In this document: positions 43,886 to 55,368 of the stretch, one piece after another
How positions within the stretch are numbered: position 1 is the stretch's first letter
Layout: each line of letters starts with the position of its first letter
Notes under the pieces: generated by a model
What the model was told of the DNA's origin: nothing
Seen by the model: only the letters and a program-made list of their open reading frames with translations
The model's database searches: none
Made by a program: the position numbers and the translations under genes
Assembly: GCF_052857255.1 (NCBI RefSeq)
Contig: NC_135500.1
Span: 102,656,048 to 102,720,047 of the forward strand
DNA: 64,000 nt
From: Amblyomma americanum
Taxonomy: Eukaryota; Arthropoda; Arachnida; Ixodida; Ixodidae
Direction of reading: 5' to 3'

Positions 43886-44122
43886 GGTTTATGGTTTATA
43901 GTGGTTGAACGTCCCAAAGCGACTCAGACAATGAAGGACGGCGTAGTGGAGGGCTCCGGGTAATACCGACCACTTAAGGTTCTTTAACATGCAATGACAT
44001 CGCACAGTACACGTGTCTCTAGCATTTCGTCCCCTCCAAAATTCGACTACCTCAGCCGGGATCGAACCCGCGTTTTTCGGGTCAGCGGACGAGTGCCGTA
44101 ACCATTGAGCCACCGCCGCGGC
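43886..44122 (-). mobile_element. Ruka-like SINE
   Basis: Full-length reverse copy: tail gtttatggtttatagtggtt, body aaggttctttaacatgcaat, head ccgggatcgaacccgcgttt and ccattgagccaccgccgcgg. It is head-to-head with the next SINE, about 70 bp apart. Confidence 0.92.
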
Positions 44123-44190
44123 TTTTAAAGAAAATTGTCGGTAAAGCAGGAGTGCGGCTCGTATTTTGTACCCCGAACCAATTTGCTCAA

Positions 44191-44429
44191 ATCGACCGCA
44201 GTGGTTCAGAGGTTATGGCGCTCGGCTGCTGACCCGAAAGAGGCGGGTTCGGTTCCGGCCGCGGCGGTCGAATTTTGATGGAGGCGACATCCTAGAGGAC
44301 ATGTACTGCGCGATGTCGGGGCACGTTAAAGAACCCCAGGTGGTCGAAATTTCCGGAGCCCTTCACTACGGCTGGTGTCCCTCATAACCTGAGTCGTTTT
44401 GAGACGTCAAAACACCATAAACCATAAAC
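44191..44429 (+). mobile_element. Ruka-like SINE with TSD
   Basis: A box gtggttcagaggttatggcg, B box cgggttcggttccgg, body gatgtcggggcacgttaaag, tail aaaacaccataaaccataaa. The duplication ttgctcaa lies at 44183-44190 and 44430-44437. Confidence 0.92.
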
Positions 44430-44437
44430 TTGCTCAA

Positions 44438-46879
44438 CACAGCCGTAAGGGCGACGAAGCGGAGAAAAAATTAGGCCACACCAAAGTAAGCATAAGAATC
44501 CTTCTGTCGCCTCCAAGACGGGAGACGGGAGACGGGCTGTTGGCATCGCTCCAAACGGCGCATTTGACCTTGACCTTTGGCGGCGGATTTGTGTGTTGAT
44601 ATTTTATACTTCTGACGAGTGTCACATTGGATTAAATAAAAAGTAACAAAATGCATATTCTGTAATGCCGATATTGCATTGGTGCGGAAATTTGGCTGAC
44701 AAGAATAAATTTGCTCCAAAGTGCAGGTATGAAAACAATTAGTAAGCAACTCATGCACGTGCTAAACCACATATGCACCTTTCAAATGGTCGCTGAGACT
44801 TACAGCTACATTGTAACAGAGTTTATTTTAAAATGCATGCTTCTTCAGCAGCACATTTATAAACATACCATCATGAAAATCTAACTGGGGGCCCACAGGT
44901 CCGGTAACTATCAGCTAATCAAGTGCATTTGTTCCCATAAAATCTCTAAGCACAATGTGCACGTGCGACCTTAGCAGAACACGGCGTCTTTCCAAGCATT
45001 GTTTAATGAATGACGTCTTGGGATAGCGCTGTTGAACCCATATATGCGCTATATGACACATGCATCTTGATCACTTGATGGGTACATCTAACGTAGCTTA
45101 TTTTCCCCCTTGTTCCAAGCGTGGAGACCTATTTTCTGTTTACCTAATGAGTGCGGTCAACATAACGCGTAAGTTCTTGGCGTTTCCATTGCATTGGTTG
45201 GTTAATATCTTCAGTTGTCAAAAATAATGCATTAACAACACAAATGCATTTTGGTCAAAGACATTTATTAAGGCTATCTCGACCAACATTAGCAGCCACT
45301 GAACACATGTCGATGTATTGCTATATCAGCAGTATGTCACTTAACACTGGCACCACACACTGAAAGCTGAACAAATGTTCCGAGTAATAAAGTGCTTAGT
45401 GTAAATGTTAATTCTTGGCTGTCATCTGCAGATATTCCAGTCCTACAGCAAAGTAGGCTCATAAGAGTGGCTTGCACACATTACACAATTTGGAGAACAG
45501 AACTTCATACAAACAAGCAGAGAATGACCTGCTGCTAACGCCACTTAAAATCTAGGCCATATATATCATGCAGACAGGAAATAAGTTAACGCTAAACCTA
45601 AATGCGCAGTCTGAAATCATGATATGAAAATGCAAAAGTGACCATGTTCAGAGTGATGGTGTTAAATACCCCACATGGGTGATGTCAGTCTGTGACAGGT
45701 CTTCAGTGTGCGGCAACTATTGCAGCTGCAACAAAGCTTCAGGACTGGAATTCTGTAAAAAGAAGACTGATCCTTAAAATAATATCAGGTTACAGATCTG
45801 CGCATAGATCAATATATGCGTTACCACAATAATTCCTGTTACAGAGGGGGCAGGTAAATGGGTTTCTTGACACCAAAAAGTGAACAAGGCAAAGGGAGCC
45901 TTAGGAGCTTGACAGCGTTTCGACAAAATGACTTGTCTTCGTAGAGGACTTGTCTGCGCCCAGACGACGACAAGTTCTCTAAACTTTGGCAAGAACACTG
46001 AGGCTCTTTCCTGCTTTGTTCACTTCGTGATGATCACAATAAGTAAGCCATGCCATGCTAGCTGAAAAGAATGTAATACTGTTTTTCAAGCGCTCTCTAG
46101 CACAAAATGTGGAATACACATGCAGACATATGAAGAAAACAATGCATCTGAAATGTAATAGCAACATGTGCAAATTACATACGATGTCCATCTTCACATT
46201 TCTATGAAGAACCTGAATAATTTCGAGATAGTCAGGTGAAGAATTTATCCGAAAAACTTACTGTGGAATCAACCTCGATATTTATTCAAAATATAAATAT
46301 ACGATTGTTTAACTGAGTAAGCTTCATGAAAATTGTCGACAAACAATTGCTATCCAGTTTTTACTATCGAGTATGTACTCATCGAGCGGCCTCAATCGTT
46401 TCTGCTACATCTGCCATTGCTCAGTTAATATCTGGTGCGAGCAAAGCAGGGCATTATACGAGGTATGATACACGTATACTTGCATCACTATCGATGTCCC
46501 GCACTGCACTATTACCACATAGATTTCACACTAAGAGCCTTCTTAATACTGCGCTTAATGACACAGTTTGCACATGCAAGTCTGCAAGTCGATGCCATCT
46601 TGTCCCTCAACAAGAGCGTAAAGATTGCACCACTGGTAAGTCGGTCTGGCTGCGACGATGCGCAGAGTGTATGGCGTTGGCTCGGTTCTTGCGACGGAGC
46701 CTATTCTTGAAGATAGCGCGCAAGTTAACGCTGCACAGCACGTTTCGCTTGGCGTGAGAGGATGAATCGATAAATGCTCACATCAGAAACCAAAATTGCG
46801 AAGACGACTTGCACCGTGAAACACAACAGCTGGCTTATGACACTTCACTGCCAAGTCATGGCCATCTCAAAACCAAGCT
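44438..46879. other. Unexplained AT-rich region
   Basis: No gene, splice structure or repeat terminus supported. Several 70-140-codon frames on both strands lack motifs. Confidence 0.35.
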
Positions 46880-47110
46880 GACGACTTAAGTGCGCACTAC
46901 ACTTTCAGAAACTCCGCTCTCAAGGGACACGGTTCTACCCGAGCCGCGCGCGATTTGCGCCCCACCCCTCGGCGGAGGACGGAGGCGAGGAGAGAGAAAC
47001 AACGCAGGGAGAGAGGCGAGCCAACTTCCGGTTGCGAGGCGGCTTTGCAAAAGTGACGTCATGACCTCTCCTTAGTCGCCCTCGGTCAACACCTCCCTTG
47101 GCCGCCCTAC
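46880..47110. other. GC-rich island sharing words with the 19.3-kb element
   Basis: Contains aacttccggttg (47023-47034) and tgacgtcatg (47054-47063), both also in the cargo of the 19293-20195 element (19547-19558, 19963-19972). These are ETS-like and CRE-like strings. It could be a promoter or a relative of that cargo; no TIR was found. Confidence 0.35.
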
Positions 47111-47623
47111 CGACTACTTCTTTACTGCCTCCATAGTCAAGGAGTCACCAGCGATTTAGACATCCTAAGCCTAAGTATTCCTGTTGGCATGGTAATGGCA
47201 CGGTGCAAGTTATAGTGCGTTGTCCTAGCTCTTACGGTCGAAAGCATGCGAGACTGATTCATTAAGATATGTAGCGTCACACGCATGAAGCGCGTAACAA
47301 ATATTGAGTAAGGTAAAAGAACGAATCTGGCACCTGGCTGATTTTCTTCCGATACCGCCTTGAGACGAGACGCCGGCCCAAGACCGAAAATACAGCCCAT
47401 GCTATTTAGCGGTGAGATGCGCTTCTGTGATTTACAAAGGTGATTTTTGTGTCTTTGTGGACCACGTCAGCACCACATGCGCTGCCATGCGCACCCCTAA
47501 GTCTCGCTAAGCCTTCCGTCGCGTTGCACCAGATCGAATGCAACTATCATGATTAAACTATTTAACCTCAAGGTGTTATCGCGCGTGTTGGTTTGACCTC
47601 TTAAAATATTTTGTTTTGTTTCA

Positions 47624-48609
47624 GTGCGCAAGCTCTACAGCCTCCTGCACATTCGCCATCACACAACACTCGTGGATGAGCGCGCACGTGTCCCTGAGAT
47701 TTGGAGACTCGCCCTGAACGTGCGACCTCTCCCGGCCAAAATGTCAAAGGAAGACCATAGTGGCCGACGCCTCGCGCGGGCGGAATCTCTAGCCTACCAC
47801 TACGGTGACAAACACGGGGTCTTTTACGTGGACGCCTCCGGCACCCACCGTGGGGGCGGGGGTGGGGGGGGGGGGGGTACACGGCCGCAGTCGTACACAA
47901 GAAAGCTACGGTGAACGGACTTACGTTCCGAGCTCAAAACATAACTCATGCGGAGGAGGTCGCTATCGCGCTAGCCGCCGCAGACCGGGACTCGCGGGTC
48001 ATCATTACTGACTCGAGAGGGGCCTGTAGAGACATTGAACAGGGATACATTCATTTCCTAGCTTACCGCATTCTGCAAAACAGTGACTATCCCGGGGCCC
48101 CCGCTCCCCGAACGATAGTATGGGCTCCCGCTCATCTAGGACTCGAAGGCAATGAAATGGCAGATGCCTCCGCCCGCGCGCTCACTCTCCGGGTAACAAC
48201 ACCTTCTAACCCTACCGCAGCGGATCCCGATCCCAAGCCCGTCATTATCTTTAAGGAAATAACACAACTTTACCAATCTGAACATTCAGTCTTTCCCAAG
48301 CCATGCAAGGACCTCACTAAGACGGAGGAACAAATTCTCCTCCGTCTCTTCACCAAAACTCTGCTGTGTCCGGCAGTTCTGAAATTCTTTGATCCCGCTT
48401 GCACAGGAAAATGCCCACACTGTGAGGAGAAGTCCTCGGATATCTACCACATGGTGTGGGCATGCCAGTCAACCCCGAACCTAGACCCCAAACCCAACCC
48501 CACCCCGGAGGACTGGGAGGCAGCCCTGCTCAACTGCTCCGACCTAACGAGCCAAAAGGCCCTAGTCGTCCGAGCCCGAGCAGCCATGGAGGCCTATGGG
48601 CTCCTGTAA
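47624..48609 (+). pseudogene. LINE ORF2 C-terminus: RNase H + CCHC, one frameshift
   Basis: RNase H catalytic residues are all visible: D in FYVDASG, E in ITHAEEVAIALA, D in VIITDSRGA, H and D in WAPAHLGLEGNEMADASA. A CCHC-type knuckle follows (CPHCEEKSSDIYHMVWAC), then PEDWEAALLNCSD and a stop after MEAYGLL. The only lesion is at the 14-G run (47864-47877), where the frame changes between VDASG and YTAAVVHKK. A homopolymer length error or slippage would explain it. The RT and endonuclease parts are missing, so the copy is not autonomous. Function in a complete element: degrading the RNA strand during target-primed reverse transcription. Confidence 0.9.
47864..47877. repeat. Poly-G run (14 G) at a frame change
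   Basis: Lies inside the LINE RNase H frame; a change of its length by one or two bases would restore the frame. Confidence 0.9.
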
Positions 48610-48705
48610 CGAGGAGCCCACCTAGTGTTTGTAAGGGAGGGTCCCTTCAGGGCCCTCTCATACTTCCTCCATATATATTCCCAATAAATTTTTCTCTCTC
48701 TCTCT

Positions 48706-49444
48706 CCAGTCGCCGATTTCCCTGTCGCTTGTCTGTCCAGTCCCACCATGACCACCGTGGCAGGTGCCAAATCAATTAATGATTGGTCGCGAGAGGTTGT
48801 CTACGAAGAGTAACTTGGGCCTCGCACAACCTACCAGTGGCAGCACCTGCCATCGCAGGTTAGTGGAGTGTCATTTAATCGCTGCACCATTGAGTCCGGA
48901 ATGCTATGAGGACTGCCAGTGACCTATGAATATAGAGAATAATCTATTCCACATTGCAAGGAATCGGTGGCTGCACGCGGCTTTGTTGCAACCGTCCGTC
49001 CTTTTGTTGCTGCTCCGGCGAGTGAAGCGGCGACTTCCTTGATAATCCCCGCCAGTGTGTCAGCAAGAATCGTGCAAGGCGAGCCAGACGGACGTTGAAC
49101 ACCTAGGCCGGGACAGAGCTAGAGGGAAGGGGGGGGGGGGGGGGGAAGGTGCGTTTTTTCCGGAACTCCCAGAGGTCCCCGTTTTCCGGCGTCGATGCGG
49201 CTTCGCGCGGAGACACGAGCAGTGACCCTGTCGAAGTCGGCCGCCCCCCTCGTTGTGCAAATACCGCCGCGGTGACTCCCACGTGCAAGGAGGGGAACGG
49301 GCCGGCTTAACGAAACGTAGCTGGGCAAAAGAGATCCCGCCGCACGTTCAGAGCCAACAACGACATGGTTGGCGCCGCTTTCGAGATTTTGTGGGGACGC
49401 CTGTCGACAGTCGTCGCGAACACGAGTATTTTCTTACTCGCGGC
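48706..49444. other. Unexplained region with poly-G run
   Basis: GC-rich at 49020-49400 with a 17-G run at 49129-49145. No motif or terminus recognised. Confidence 0.35.
49129..49145. repeat. Poly-G run (17 G)
   Basis: Uninterrupted homopolymer. Confidence 0.9.
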
Positions 49445-50080
49445 GGTAGAGAGAGAGATAAAACATTTATTGTTTCATTGATGTGTTCTACGAATCAGGT
49501 AGGCGGACTCCTCAGTTCAGGACTCCGGTGGCTTGGGCGGATGCCTGGACCAGTCTGATGATGCGACACTGGCCCTCCAGACCATTTCAGGTCAGGGCTG
49601 CCTCCCACTGCTCGTATGATGTCTGTAATGTTTTTAGATGAGGTGGTTTTTGGGGACAGTTCCAGGAAATGTGAAACAGCGTAGGCTTATCGCCGCACCA
49701 AGGACAGAAGGGGCTGTATTTGGAAGGGTGAATGAAGCTGTACAAGTACAGGTTAGCGGCTTGGTTGAGATCGATAATTGGCGTAGTGCTGGGAGCCGCC
49801 AGGGTCACGAGTTCTCAGGGAGCCTGCGACATGTGAGACTGTTTTGGTGTAGCTCCATTTGTTTCTATTCTTACTTTGTAAGGGAGAGATTTTGAGTAAT
49901 ACTGTGGAAGTATGAGGCGTGGCATGTAAACATAGTGGGCCAATCATTTTGAGCGCCCATTCCCGGAATGCCATTTTCTTAAAGCAATTTTCATGATCTT
50001 TTCGTGCTCTGTATTTTAGGGAGAGGGTTTTGAACCTTGCCGAAATTGGATGGCGTGCCGTGTAGTTTAAAACCAACCAT
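49445..50080 (-). mobile_element. I-group LINE 3' end, decayed
   Basis: The - strand reads NLYLYSFIHPSKYSPF, then the knuckle CPWCGDKPTLFHISWNC and SYEQWEAAL, then the tail aataaatgttttatctctct. Same C-terminal architecture as the 47617 copy, but RNase H is not recognisable. Confidence 0.78.
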
Positions 50081-50257
50081 GTGTTGGTTTGTTGCGATTC
50101 GGTGATGCAAGGGGTGGGCCAGGCATCTAGGTCTTTAAAACTGGGCCCCGGAGCCTGAAAAATTGTTGTGAACTAGATTTAGATCCCTTGCATCCTCGGC
50201 AATGCCAAGGAGGGAAGATTTTCCCTTAGCCAGTTCTATGTCATCATGCTCGCCGCT

Positions 50258-50500
50258 TATTAATAATAATTGTTTTTTTTGGCGAAAGGAAATGGCGCAG
50301 TATCTGTCTCATATATCTTTGGACACCTGAACCGCGCCGTAAGGGAAGGGATAAAGGAGGGAGTGAAAGAAGAAAGGAAGAATAGGTGCCGTAGTGGAGG
50401 GCTCCGGAATAATTTCGACCAAATGGGGATCTTTAACGTGCTCTGACATCGCATAGCACACGGGCGCCTTAGCGTTTTTCCTCCATAAAAACGCAGCCGC
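50258..50500 (-). mobile_element. SINE, long-tail type, well preserved
   Basis: On the - strand: body gatgtcagagcacgttaaag, ccggagccctccactacggc, then the distinct tail ctttatcccttcccttacgg, cgcggttcaggtgtcc, gatactgcgccatttccttt and (ATT)n. Confidence 0.9.
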
Positions 50501-50877
50501 TTATTCTGTTGTAAATATGTGAATTCTTGTATAAAGCTTCAGTTTGCCTTCCTTCAGTCAAGTGTTGCCTGATCTCGTCTGTTATACCGTCTCGGATGGT
50601 GGAGCAACTGTTGTGGCGCCCGAAAAACAAAGAACTCACATATATGGTCATTAACATATGAACACTACTAAACTCCGATTTTGCCGATCTTTGTTTGAAG
50701 CCTGCGTGACCTTGAAACTGAGCCTCGATCGAAAACCGAAGTACTTGAGCACCCAACTCGCATTTGGCCTCACCATGCTAAAACGTCCGACATTTTTTTT
50801 CTTGTTTTTCATGATTTCTGCGCCTGCGCTTTTATAGGTGTGAATCTTTCCGAATAAAATATCAGTTTATAGTCAGC

Positions 50878-51137
<260 letters not shown>

Positions 51138-51495
51138 CGTGCTGGTCCTTCTGCGTTTTTCAATGATGCAAAACCTGCACTAACCCGCCCAGCTTTCTTT
51201 TATGCGCGTGTTCTCTTCGCCTGAGCAGTACCCTTTGCTACCGTCGTCTTCTTTAACAGTAGTTGTCTGTGCGCAGACACAGCAGCCGGTATCCACACAC
51301 TAAATGACATGCGTGAATTTTAGCGGGAATCGAAGGAAAGGAAGCTTTTTGTCAGAGAGACAGATGGCGTGCTCAATCAAGCAATTCGTCATCTAGCTAT
51401 TTTCTCATTCTTGGTAATATCATGTGTGTGTGCCTGTCTGTTTTTTCCTACCAACAAATTCCCCGGACATAATCATACTACGTCAGGGGTAAACG

Positions 51496-51733
51496 TTATT
51501 ATTATTGTTAATAATAATAACAATCGTTTTTTGGGGAAAGGAAATGGTGCAGTATCTGTCTCATATATCGTTGGACACTGAACCGCGCCGTAAGGGAAGG
51601 GATAAAGGAGAGAGTGAAAAAAGGAAGGAAGGAAGAGGTGCCGTAGTGGAGGGCTCCGGATTGATTTCGACCACCTGGGAATCTTTAACGTGCACTGACA
51701 TCGCACAGCACACGGGCGCCTTAGCGTTTTTCC
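51496..51733 (-). mobile_element. SINE, long-tail type, left half of a palindrome
   Basis: Begins with (TAA)n, carries aggaaatggtgcagtatctg and ends in the shared body. Its 51663-51733 segment is mirrored perfectly at 51759-51829. Confidence 0.9.
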
Positions 51734-51829
51734 ACCGCAGCAGCTGCGTTTTTATGGAGGAAAAACGCTAAGGCGCCCGTGTGCTGTGCGATGTCAGTGC
51801 ACGTTAAAGATTCCCAGGTGGTCGAAATC
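51663..51829. repeat. Perfect 71-bp-arm inverted repeat
   Basis: 51663-51733 and 51759-51829 are exact reverse complements (71 of 71), with a 25-base spacer accgcagcagctgcgttttt-atgga. Both arms share the private variant gattcccagg, where other copies have gaaccccagg or gatccccagg. Just beyond the right arm, gtggtcgaaatca is repeated. Confidence 0.95.
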
Positions 51830-51855
51830 ACTCCGTGGTCGAAATCATTGTACAC

Positions 51856-51975
51856 TGATGGTCATCATCATTATCATCTTATTATCATTATTATCATCAT
51901 TATCATCATCATTATCAGCTTTGCTACACCCATTGCAGGGCAAAGGCCTCTCCCATGTCGCTCCAATTAACCCAA
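51856..51975 (-). mobile_element. RTE LINE 3' end with long (TCA/TTA)n tail
   Basis: On + it reads an atcattatcatc tract, then cacccattgcagggcaaagg and cctctcccatgtcgctccaa. This is the inverse of the RTE 3' end at 3960-4050 (tgccttgcagtgggcg). Confidence 0.8.
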
Positions 51976-53507
51976 TTAACACTCCAATTAACACTGATGG
52001 TACAGTGAGTTAAATAAAAAACTAGTACATATGCTTAGCTGGACCTATTTTGCTTGGCCACGCTTTATTTTTGGCTGGTCTGGTTAAAAGAATGCTGACT
52101 TCAACTTAGGCTGAAACTGTAGCCGTTTAAGTGCTATTTGCACGGCTCTTCTGCGATCTACAAGCGATTGAGAGCTATGATTATGGTCCCAGGTCAAGCT
52201 ACAGAACGCCTCCAACGCAGGGCTATCTTGGCCAAATGTTGCCTCCGATAACTAACCTGGTAGAGAAAACTTCAGCACCAAGGACTTACGGCGCGCTTCC
52301 TGTTGTTCCACTCAAACAAAAGAGTCGCTGGTAAGACCGCTGCGGGTCTTCTAACGGAACAGGCTAGGTCGCGTCCAACAGTATTGATCGTACGAAGACC
52401 CGAATTTTGTAAGGGGCGCTCCTCGTTTCTTCGGCGCGGCCGTCTCTGTAAGCTCTTCTTTTGCAAGGCTCTGTCCTAAGAGAAATGCACTCGCTTATAT
52501 CGTCTACTCACCGTCTCGGCCTACAGGCCGGTGTGATGCAAAGGAGAATGTTCCTTGTGTTGAAGTGTCACTGAAGAAAAAGAAGTGTGCGTGAAGGTTG
52601 AAACGGTGGGAAGAAAAGGAGGAGGTTGAAACGGAAGTTGTGAGGCGGTGCGCATTCCTGCTAAGAAGACGTGTATGAGGTCCAACCTCGGAGACGGAGG
52701 CCCGATACGGTGATGTACCCGCGACGGCCGGTCATTCATGAGGATGAAACTAGTGGGTGGTGAGATGGACCACAGAGGGCAGTTGGTGTTTAATGTGGTG
52801 TAATGGACACGCTGTACGGACTACACGGCGGACGTTCCCGGTGTTTCTGACTTTACTAACGCGAGTGATCACGGTGAACCGTACGCGAGGGCTTCAGACT
52901 ACATTTCGTGTGAGGAGATTAAATGAGCTGTGTGAGAACTTCGATCGCTATTCGACATCGCGGACATGTGTATAACGTCTCGTATAGGATTGTCGGGTTA
53001 TTCTTTAGCGTTTTCTATCCCATCTTGTTTCTCTGTACGAATTTTCCTACCCATCTTATTGCGTGTCATTTCGCTTTCACCACTGTCAGTGGAGAACCAC
53101 CTTTCAGCTCATGACGGTAACGTCACACCGGTATAGCAAACAAGAACTTACTTTTCACAAGCTCTTAATTTTTCTGTTGTTTCGTGTGGGCAGCATTCTC
53201 ATTTAGTGTGCTATATGTTTTTGTTTGAGATATTACTGTGCAATCGTGAGAGGTTGAATGAGCCATTGGACAACGTCGCAAGCACAGTGTTCCCTCCCAG
53301 TCGAAAAACACAACACAAAAGTTTCTGTCGTCACAGTAGATTTTCTGTAATGTTCTTGACCAAAAACTTGTAGTAAAACAAATTTCTGTAGTAACAAAGG
53401 CAGTTTGCGTAATTACTGCAGATAAGTACTGCAGAAAGCTTCTACGGAAAATACTACAAAAAGCAAAAAAAATGTGTCGTTAAACAACTACGCAATATTT
53501 TGTCGTA
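51976..53507. other. Unexplained region
   Basis: No supported gene. 53330-53480 is rich in tgtagta/tactaca words in both orientations, resembling a decayed foldback repeat. Confidence 0.35.
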
Positions 53508-53520
53508 TTTTTGACACGGT

Positions 53521-54590
53521 CCAGTAGAGTAGAGAGCTTTCCGAGTCCGTGCATGATTGTAGTCAGACAGACTGAGGGGGTACTCAGTCAAGCGATATTG
53601 ACCACGAACCGTATGACAAAGGTGCTCTGGTATGTTGGTGATTTTTTAGTACCTTTAAATGTTTTACCTAATGACAATCTGCAGGATGTGGCGGCTAGCG
53701 TTTTAGATTGTTTTATTTCGTGCTCTAGCTCATTGACTTTTACTCATGAATTACCGGACGACAATCTTATTAGATTTTTAGAAATTTTTTTCACTTTTAT
53801 TTGCAACGGACACCTTTGCTTGGCCCACGCCACACGAACCATGAAAGTCTTACTTCCATACAGTTCCTGCCACTCCAAACTTACCAAAAGGGCTATTGCA
53901 CCTTATGCCTAAGTAACGTACTAGACAAAAGGTCCTTCCATACTGTGCAAGAAAGCTTTCTGCAGCAAGAGCAAAGACTAATGAAAGCAGACTTTCCTAC
54001 GCATGTTATCAAAGGTGTTTCTGAAAAGCTTCTCAAGAAAATGAAAGCCAACTCTAAAGACCGACGAAAAAAAAGGACAAAAGAAAGTGTGAAGTCATGC
54101 CTTACTTGTACACACTTTCACACAACATAAAGAAGGTCGCGAGTAGGCAAGGGTGTATGTAGTCTTCTCAGCCTCGCGTAAATTGGCCAGTCTGTGCAGA
54201 ATTATTGACGATAGGAAGAATATTTCAAACTGCAGGATCAATCAGGAGTTCAAATACGTCACGTGTGCCACCCAGATTGTGCACTGCACACCTTCATCCG
54301 GGGGGACTATGTATACATCGGGCAAACTGGCCGCTGTCTTAACCCCCGGCTCTAGAGAACATGCAAAGCCGCTTTCCACAGATGACGGGGCGAAGTTACA
54401 TAAACACTGCAGGAAGAACAAGAGCACTCCGCTCTTTAAGAAGACTACAATTTTTGGACGCGGTAAAGCCCAGAGCAAACGCGAAACTCTAGAGGCATAC
54501 CATATCGTTATAAAAGCAGATCGATGTGTAAGTGACACGACGGTGAGCCTATTTGATAACGAAATTAGATTTTTTAACTCTTTAACCTAA
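53521..54590 (+). pseudogene. Penelope RT/GIY-YIG protein, broken
   Basis: RT palm: WYVGDFLV at 53628-53651, where the family has YVDD; the first catalytic Asp is Gly (GGT). Then LTFTHELPDDNLIRFLEIFF, LLPYSSCHSKLTKRAIA, a frame change, SFLQQEQRLMKADFPTHVIK, VSEKLLKKMK, another change, and the endonuclease: YVYIGQTGRCLN in one frame, REHAKP in the next, then HKHCRKNKSTPLFKKTTIF, the RE-EAY box (RETLEAYHIV), CVSDTTVSLFDNEIRFF and stop. Penelope-like elements encode RT fused to GIY-YIG nuclease. At least three frameshifts plus the active-site change make it inactive. Confidence 0.88.
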
Positions 54591-54789
54591 CCGTGTTGCA
54601 CATTGCTGTCCTGATGGTTTTCTGTGCATGATGCTGCAATCTACCTTGTAAATTTGTCGTGTGTGCGCAAGTGTGGTTCCGATACTGAAGGGTATAAATG
54701 TGACCGTTACTGAAATAAAAGCAGTCGATAGTCCAGCATCGTCCTGTGTTCCTTTTCTGTGTCTCCGTCCTTTGCGCCGGTTTTCTTTC
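53521..54789 (+). mobile_element. Penelope-like element, 5'-truncated, with TSD
   Basis: The direct repeat tttttgacacggt lies at 53508-53520 and 54790-54802, a 13-bp target-site duplication. The interior encodes the RT C-terminal part and a GIY-YIG endonuclease, then a 3' end with gaaataaaagcagtcgatag and ctgtgtctccgtcctttgcg. Confidence 0.9.
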
Positions 54790-54802
54790 TTTTTGACACG
54801 GT

Positions 54803-55206
54803 TCTGTCGTTTTTTATCGACTGGGTTTAGAGCTCGCAAACTGAGCAGTGCGCGGTAGCAAGAGTACTGGAAGTTGTCAGCGTACACTGGTCCTGTGGGC
54901 TACTGCCAGGTGATATTTTCCCCGACAGAAGCGCTCAGCAGTTGACGACACATTAGGCTTATCTAGCCTGCACCTTCCAACCACCACCATCCACCGGGAA
55001 CTATGAGGACTACACGAAATACATGCTTAAAAAGTAAATGCTTCCAAAGCACTTCATGCCAAGCATGAAGACTTCTTCCGTTCGAAATAGCAGCCTAGGA
55101 AGTCTTTAACGATAGGGAAGCTGAAATGCACCCTTCCCCACTGCGCGAACAGACGGAGCCTGGTCATGGCCGGCAAGTTGTCAAGAGGTCAGAAAGGTTG
55201 GCTTAC
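54803..55206. other. Unexplained; intron 3' of the exon at 55207
   Basis: Nothing recognised. If the - strand gene is real, the next exon must start in phase 0 somewhere below 55207; it was not found. Confidence 0.35.
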
Positions 55207-55368
55207 TTCAAGTACAGATGCTACGTCGTCCATGGTGTAATGTACCTCAGTGATAGCGTACGGAGAGTTATCAGGTTGAAGGTCTGTGTAGAACACCACC
55301 CACTCATCTACTTCGGCGCCGCCTTGCACAGTGTGCTCGGGGATCAGCAGTTCGCCATCCATGAACAT
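55207..55368 (-). CDS. Unidentified - strand gene, exon C
   Basis: Acceptor ttctatctgtcacag|ATG, donor CTTGAA|gtaagc. 162 nt, phase 0 in and out: MFMDGELLIPEHTVQGGAEV, then DEWVVFYTDLQPDNSPYA and ITEVHYTMDDVASVLE. Joins exon B in frame. Acidic and without Cys. The NLN-MFMDGELL junction recalls the VDG strand of laminin-G or lectin folds, but this is only a hint. The ATG is not a start: the frame continues from exon B. Confidence 0.6.

Larger units (their letters stand above)
47617..48705 (+). mobile_element. I-group LINE 3' half with RNase H
   Basis: 5'-truncated copy: linker (RKLYSLLHIRHHTTLVDERA), RNase H and C-terminal knuckle, then the tail ccaataaatttttctctctc. It is the best preserved of four related tails in this window. 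Confidence 0.92.

Noticed and set aside
7371..44429. tRNA genes at the A/B-box sequences
   Set aside because: They head SINE bodies with target-site duplications and cannot fold a full cloverleaf; they are tRNA-derived promoters of SINEs.
46326..46757. 143-codon + frame
   Set aside because: No motif or homologous pattern; a second frame is open on the same strand.
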